This document shows, one piece after another, positions 58,030 to 64,000 of a stretch of 64,000 bases of DNA. A model generated the notes under the pieces. It did not search any database. It saw only the letters and a program-made list of their open reading frames with translations, and was not told the DNA's origin. The DNA lies in the NCBI GenBank assembly GCA_030035585.1, contig CM057481.1, positions 59,653,128 through 59,717,127 on the forward strand. The letters are read 5' to 3'. A program made the position numbers and the translations under genes. The DNA comes from Dugong dugon (taxonomy: Eukaryota; Chordata; Mammalia; Sirenia; Dugongidae). Numbering within the stretch: the stretch's first letter is position 1; every line of letters starts with the position of its first letter.

Positions 58030-59125
58030 GAACAGTTTTTGACTTTTTTTATTTTTATAAAAGTAATGTGTGTTAATAAATGTTTCAGAAAATGTAGTGA
58101 AATATATATTTTTCAGAAAAATATGAAGTAGAAAAAACTCTTCGATACTCCTAACCAGAGGCGGTCAGCCACGGTTAGCATTTTGATGTTTCCTTTTTCC
58201 CTTGTACTTTTTACAGGGGCTCAGCGTGTTACATTCAGTTTTGTATCGTGTTTTTTAAGAAAAATATCCAAAGTGTTCCCACCCACGTGAGGTTAAAAAA
58301 GTCTTTGCAAACGTTACTTTAAATGGTTGCGTGATATTCCACCTCTTGGATCTATAATAATTTCCTTCCTCATTTCCCTGTTGTTGGACATTTCTTTGAA
58401 CCTCTTTACCTCCACTTCAGGGTGTCTCCTCGGGAGTCACTGTGGTGAAACTGTGACGTGGCGAAGGCTCTTTCCCCTTCTGTGTATGGCTAAGTTGCTG
58501 CCCAGCCAGAAGCAGCCAGCCGATGACCCAGGAGCAGGGACTTGGGAACCTACTTCCCCGTGCCCTTGCCAGCGTAGGGCAGCCTCCTTAAAACAGCCAA
58601 ACCTCTATAGCTATGGTAGATGGCAAATAGTATTCTTTTTTGTTTTAATTTGTATTTCTTTGAGTACCAAATGAAACTGAATGGTTTTTGATGTTTTAAA
58701 AAAACCAAACCAGTTGCTGTGGAGTTGATTCCAACTCATGGTGACCCCATGTGTGTCAGAGTAGAGCTGTGCTCCGTAGGGTTTCCGGGGGCTGGTTTTT
58801 AACAAGTAGATCACCAGGCCTTTCTTTTGGGGTGCCTCTGGGTGGACTTGAACTTCCAACCTTTCAGTGAACAGCTAAGTGTGTTATACCACTAGGGACT
58901 CCTTTCCAAGTTTATTGGCTGTTTAAATCCCTCATTTAGAGAGATTTTTATTTTTTTAAGCAGTGTGTGTAAGCTTTTTATATATTAATGATAATACCCA
59001 TTGACATAGTCACATATCTTTTTTTCAGGTTGTTGATTTTCCTTTAATTATATTTATCTTGGGTTGTAACATTTTTTTGCTGTTCAGGATTTTTTATATA
59101 GTGACATCTGTTGATCCTTTCTCTC
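58030..59125 (-). repeat. Old AT-rich LINE fragments around a SINE
   Basis: AT-rich sequence at 58030-58697 and 58905-59125 resembles diverged antisense L1. The SINE at 58698-58902 separates the parts. Family unclear. Confidence 0.45.
58698..58902 (-). mobile_element. AfroSINE-like composite SINE
   Basis: Reverse complement of the type at 4204-4409, including the RTE-like middle ('tagatcaccaggcctttctt' on the + strand) and the 'gagttgattccaactcatgg' end. Confidence 0.8.
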
Positions 59126-62100
59126 CTGTCCTTCGGTCTAATGAGCCTTGCATGTTCTTCTGGCCTCTTCTTTCCCCATGGTCCAGCAGACCCTCCTCTT
59201 ATTACTCACTTCCGTCTGCGCACACTTCCGTAACAAGTTGAGGGAGCCCCCCTGCCCCAAGCCTTGCGTGGCACCTGGCTCATAGCCTTGCTCGCAGTGT
59301 CTGGAGGGTGGTGACAGGGATGGTGGGGCAGGCGGTAGGTGGTAACATCAGTGACTTCAAGGAGGAGGGGAGCATGGTGAGCAGGGCCTTCAGGGAAGCT
59401 GATGGGTGCAGGAAGGCATGCACAGCCAGGACAGGTGGATGTATGAAGGTGGAGAGGACCTGGGAGACCTGTCTGGCTGGGGTCGGCTGCGCTTTGTCTT
59501 CACCCATCTCACATCTGCCCCGAGGTGGGTGCACAGAGTGGCTACTGGGCAGGCCTGGGGCCCTGCCCTCATTGTCTGGGGAGCGGTCATTTCAGGGGCC
59601 TGCTGGCTGGCTCTGACTCTCTGTCTTTGACCTCAGAGCATAAGAGGATAGTGTCCGCACAGAGCGGCTTTAGAGACCCCTGGCCCTGTGACCCAGAGAG
59701 GGCAAGGCCAGTTAGCCACCCAACCCAGAGTCCAGGTTTCCTCTTTCTGGTGCGGGGCTTCTTACCTGATGTCGAGGCGCTTGGAGGCCCTCACAGCTGT
59801 GGTCAGGGTTGCCTGACGCTGAGAGCCAGTGGGCTCCCAGGCAGCAAGTAATCAGGCTGGAGGGAGAGAGGAAGTAGAAGTAAAATGAAAACCTAAAATG
59901 TAGCCCCCAAATGTGTGAGGTTCTGATTCCAGTGCTCAGCCATTCTATGTGAAAGAACCAGTGGGCTGGGAACACTCAGGGGGTGTTTAAAAGGAAATTT
60001 GTGAAGCTGAGCCAGCTGGGCCTCAGAGCTTTAGGGGTGCCCCTGAGCCCAAGATGGCCTACCCTTCTGCCCTCTGTGGAGAGCTTGGGGCAATGCTGCA
60101 TCTAGGCCTGGCAGGTTTGCCTGTATCCCCTTGGATGTCCACAGGGGTTGAGCTGTGAGTGACTCAGGGGTTTGGGAGGGATCCCTGGGGTGGGAAGTTG
60201 GCAGCAGAGATGAACTGGCCAAGATCCCTGTGCCAGGAAGCCCACGGTCTTCTAGGGAAGAACGCATCTCAGTTCAAGGATGGAGTCTATACGTACTCTC
60301 TTCTCTCTTCCCAGACGGGGTGTTAGACGTGGCACCCCTTTACTTGCCAGATATACTCCTTGAAGGTCCATGTCTCAGTCACCACAGTGCTTCCTCCTTT
60401 GTAAACAGCACTGTCCCTGGGAGGGACAGCTCTTTCAGCCCCTAGCAGTCACTCACACCTCACAAGGTTCAGGCCTGGGTAGCTGGGAACTGTCTGGAAG
60501 GTCTAGGAGGAGGAACCTCAGGGAAGGAGGCCCACTCCCTGGGAGGCTGAGGCCTGGCTGTCCTGCCGGGGGCATCAGGAGGGGAGGAGAGGAAGCTATG
60601 TGAGCTCGGGTGGGTGGAGGGGGTGGCTGCTTGTCATGAGAATCTCTCCAGGCCAGGGAAGCCACAGAGAGGACGGGAGGCCAAAGGCTGTGGCTGGACG
60701 GCTGGGGCCCAGACCCAGCTTTAACCACCTGCTGGCTAGGGGACCTTAGGCAAGTTACTTGATCTCTGTGTCTCAGGTTCCTCATCTGTAAAATGGGGAG
60801 AATAATAGTACCTTTCTCAAAGGGTTATTGTGAGGATCGAATGGGTCAGCATGTGCAAAGGACTCAGAGTGGTGCCTGCCGTACTCAGTGAGTCACTGTT
60901 GTAATCGAGTGACCTGTGGTGTCACATGGCTGCTGCCTCGGGTAAGGTGTATAGGGCACCTCAGGTGGCTCTGCTGTCTGTATAGTCCCCAGGGGCTGTG
61001 GTCTGTGTTTCTGGCTGCTCTGCGCCCCAGCAGCCAGTGTGTGCCCCCAAGCCCAGTCCCGCTGGATGAGGGAAGGTGTGCTTGTCCAGCAAAGATAGGA
61101 TTTGCTATGCGTGTTTAGGAAGGAGTTGGAGGTCAGGGCTCTGTGGTGGCCACGGGGCATGTCTACAGCCGTGGTGGCCAGGACGGACCGAGGAGGCCCC
61201 AAACCGAGGTGTGCTCTTCTGCCCCTGCCTGTTGACATGTGTCTCAGCCCAGCTTCGCCGCAGAGGTCTGCATTTCCCTTCTACATGGAGCCTGTCAACA
61301 GCCTCTGAGGATACGGCCTGTGTCAGTGCTTGGGGCAGGGGACACTTCTGGCTGTTTGAATCGGCTGGGCCCTAGGTCTGAACATAGCCTTCCACCCCCG
61401 GGAGAGTTACCTGCCCGACTTTGAAAATCTAAAATGGAAATACAGTACATCTCAAACTCCTTGAATCTCTTGTTTACAATGTGCAGGATGCCTCAGCCCC
61501 TCTTTCTGAGATCCTGTGTCTGTGCGTCTGAGCTTGAGCTGACATTAGCCCTGCTGAAATTGGCAGCACCACCTGCCAGCCGCCCAGCCCGGCAACCCTC
61601 CAGCTTGGAGCTGCAGAATGTGCACCTATTTGAATACTCTATTGCATTTTCCCCGCATTAAAATATTTGATTTTTGTAAAAATAAGATAAGTGAAAGTCT
61701 TAATATTACTGATAAGGAAGATCTCATAAACTGAGTGCATTTCAGAAACCTGTTAGGCTGAAAGAAGCAGATTTTTGGCTCATTTGACTTAAGCTGGACT
61801 GTGTGTTCAGTTTTGAAGAAAGATTACACAATTTACAAACGTGTGAAATGCAGGAAACATGTCCAAGCTGTGCCCAGAAGGCACTGTGATTTAGGAGTAT
61901 GATCGTACGTTATATTCTGACCCAGGCTGCCCTCTGTAGCCTGGGAGGGTGCAGCCACAGACCACCACCGCCCTTCAGGGTCAGCGTGAAGTGGGAATGA
62001 CATCACGTAACCAGCATCCCGCATAGAGCTTGGACCTGGCCTGTGGTCCTGGCAGCGCATTGCTGGTGCTCAGTCTGGGCAGAGGATGGAGTGGTGTGCA

Positions 62101-63741
62101 GGTAACCTCTGGGGGGCAGGTGGTCAGGAGGCCAGCAGGGGACAGATGGATAGACTGCAGTCTGATAGGTGGGCCCCTGTCTGGTCCATGTGTGTCTCCA
62201 GAGTGCACTGTGGCGACTAGCACAGAGTTCATTGACAGAATCAAGGAGAACAAGAAAAGCCGAGGCACAGCTGTCAAGTAGCCGGTCTGGTCCTAAAAGC
62301 CATTTCTGGACTAGGGTGGTTCTTTGCTGCTCCAGAGGGTGTGTCTTTATTTCCTGTCCTCAGTGCCCTGCCCCTGGCTGCCCCCACCCCCACCCAGCCC
62401 ACTATAGGGCTCTGACACCCTGGACTTGGGAAACGGCAGTATTCCCAGGATCTGTAGAGTGGCCATCAGAAGGTCTAAGGAAGGTGGGTGCTTTCTGTTC
62501 CGGGCATAACCACGCTTCTCTGGGAGCCTGCGCAGGAGTTCTGGGTATCTGCGCCACCTGGTGGGGGTGGGGGTAGGGACTTTTGTCTGCTCTGGGCTGT
62601 GTCCCAGCACCCTAGGCAGTGCCTGGACTTAGTAAGCTCTCACAGAATGATGCTGAAGGGGTGAGGCCAGTGGTGACCAAGCAGCAGCCTGGGGTCCCTC
62701 GTCCAGGCTCTGCCCTGGCTGGCTTTGGGCAAGTCCCGTCCTTCAGGCATCCATGATCTCAGCTGCGAAATGAGAGGTAGAAGCGGGTGTGAGTTCTTAG
62801 CCTGGGATCCACGTGGGGCGTAAGCAGAGTAGGAGCCTCCTACGAAAACCTGCGTGTGTGCAATTTTTTTTTTCTTTCTGTAGAGACTTCATAACTTTCA
62901 TCAAATTTTCAGAGAAAAGCATGATCCAGAATGGGCCTCCAGGTTCTGCAGTCTACTCTAGCTCTGAGGTCTGGGAGAGGGGGCAGTGGGGCCAGCATAG
63001 TCATGGACAGACCAAGCTGGGGCCCTAGACCCATGGCACTGGCCAGGGTTCTGATTTGACGAAAATTGGTTCAGTATCCACGTGGTTATCTTACTGATTC
63101 CCACTGTGGGCCTGTGTGTAGCTCTCCCAGTTACAGTGCTAACCCCGTGACCACTGCGGCCGCTGGGGGCACCTCCTACAGGACCCCATGAGACTTGGGG
63201 TGGTGGCTGCTGGTCACACAGCTGGCAGGTCAGAGGCCGAGTCTGCACTTTAACTTGGAGCCTCTGCCTGAACAGGGCACCACATGTCCCTCAGCTTATT
63301 TTGCTGGTGACTTACCTCAACAGGCTGCTCCAGCCAGGGACCATCTCCTTTAAGTCTGTGTCCTTCCGCACAGGAGGACAAAAGCCCAGCATCCCGACCA
63401 TTCTCAGCAGAGATGTTCATTCGCAGACACCAGTTGCAGGCCTTCTGTTTGCCAGGCAGGGTTTGGTAGGGGGGCGCTCCCGAGTGCTGAGTAGGTGGCA
63501 GAGCGCTGGGCCCCGCATGGACAGGGAACCTTCTGTGGAGGTGGTGCTGAGGCTGCTGAGATCTGAGTGGTGTCAGGCAGAAGGTCAGACAAGTGCAGAG
63601 GGCTTAGGTGGGCAGCAGCTTGGCCTGCTTGCAGCTGTGTGGGCAGATTGCAGTGGGTCATGGGGAGAGCCTTGGGAGACAAGATCATGTGGACTATCAG
63701 AATAAGGAGCTTGGGTGTAATTCTGTGTCAAGTGGAAATTC
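59126..63741 (+). other. AGAP3: Mostly unique AGAP3 intron
   Basis: GC-moderate intronic sequence with a MIR at 60690-60890 and weaker MIR-like bits near 62690-62785 and 63200-63250. No exon with flanking splice signals and AGAP3 similarity was seen. Confidence 0.5.
60690..60890 (+). repeat. MIR, well preserved
   Basis: 'ggcaagttacttgatctctg', 'ctcatctgtaaaatggggag' and 'ggttattgtgaggatcgaat' follow the MIR order exactly. Confidence 0.88.
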
Positions 63742-64000
63742 TGTCTTAGTTACCTAGTGCTGCTATAAGAGAAATACACAAGTGGATGAGTTCAACAAAC
63801 AGAAGTTTATTCTCTCACAGTTTAGGAGACCAGAAGTCTGAATTCAGGGTGCCAGCTCCAGGGGAAGGTTTTCTTTCTCTGTCAGTTCCGGAGGAAGGTC
63901 CTTGTCATCAGTCTTCCCTGGTCAGCGTAGAGACCCCGGGTCCAAAGGATGCACTCTGCTCCTGGCTCTTCTTTCTTGGTGGTAGGAGGTTCTCGATTCT
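63742..64000 (-). mobile_element. MaLR/ERVL-like LTR, cut by the window end
   Basis: It starts 'tgtcttagttacctagtgct' and aligns with 24644-24900 to the end of the window. Whether it is solo or part of a provirus cannot be told. Confidence 0.85.

Larger units (their letters stand above)
13944..64000 (+). other. AGAP3: AGAP3 intron 1 (5' part, runs off the window)
   Basis: No sequence coding for the next conserved AGAP3 segment was seen in any frame to the window end, so all of this is read as intron 1. Stretches with no recognised repeat are about 14620-17580, 17770-19360, 21830-22200, 25440-27030, 54050-54590, 57470-58030 and 59130-63740. They have ordinary intronic composition and I see no convincing exons in them. 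Alternative first exons are known for this gene in other mammals but cannot be located by eye. Confidence 0.75.

Noticed and set aside
62030-62281. 83-codon + strand frame ending in a Lys-rich tail, considered as an alternative AGAP3 exon
   Set aside because: No similarity to AGAP3 and no convincing splice signals with a matching phase.

Overview
The window looks like a piece of a placental-mammal nuclear genome, most likely an afrotherian of the elephant/sirenian kind. The evidence is the repeat content: a tRNA-derived SINE with the 'gagccctggtgg' head (AfroSINE type), an RTE/BovB-type LINE ending in (AAC)n, and many LINE-1 3' ends starting from a long A-tail. No bacterial-style genes, RNA genes or CRISPR arrays are visible. 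Species assignment is inference from repeats, not from an alignment.

The only host gene I can support is AGAP3 (+ strand). Its first coding exon (13619-13943, 108 codons plus one base) lies in a strong CpG island (about 12780-14620) and ends at a GTGAGC splice donor. Everything from 13944 to the window end is read as the first part of AGAP3 intron 1; I found no exon 2. Upstream of the CpG island, 690-11949 is almost entirely transposable elements: an old RTE LINE with a nested L1, two SINEs in an L2-like context, and a complete but broken ERVL-type provirus on the minus strand with both LTRs, a 5-bp target duplication (GCATC), a leucine-tRNA-like primer site and gag-pro-pol-dUTPase remnants.

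Inside the intron, 14.6-22 kb is mostly unique sequence with MIR and old LINE fragments. From 22 to 29 kb there are MaLR/ERVL-like solo LTRs, one splitting a 30-bp minisatellite and one whose 5' edge has been tandemly triplicated together with its flank, plus a SINE and a 3' RTE fragment. From 29.2 to 35.2 kb an old L1 hosts a younger minus-strand L1 (29811-34402) with a perfect 16-bp target duplication and an apparent 3' transduction. From 35.2 to 41.5 kb there is an LTR-like repeat split by a solo ERVL LTR, then a second minus-strand ERVL provirus, deleted for protease and most of reverse transcriptase. From 41.5 to 55.4 kb lies a nest of L1 fragments, all antisense to AGAP3, which also hosts a 754-bp element with perfect 21-bp inverted termini and a GC-rich interior: the best candidate here for something undescribed. 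The last 8 kb is old LINE sequence, unique intron, a MIR and the start of another MaLR-like LTR.

The proteins encoded by the mobile elements are all decayed. The biology of the window is that of a CpG-island promoter and a long intron built up by successive insertions, whose order can be read from nesting and target-site duplications.
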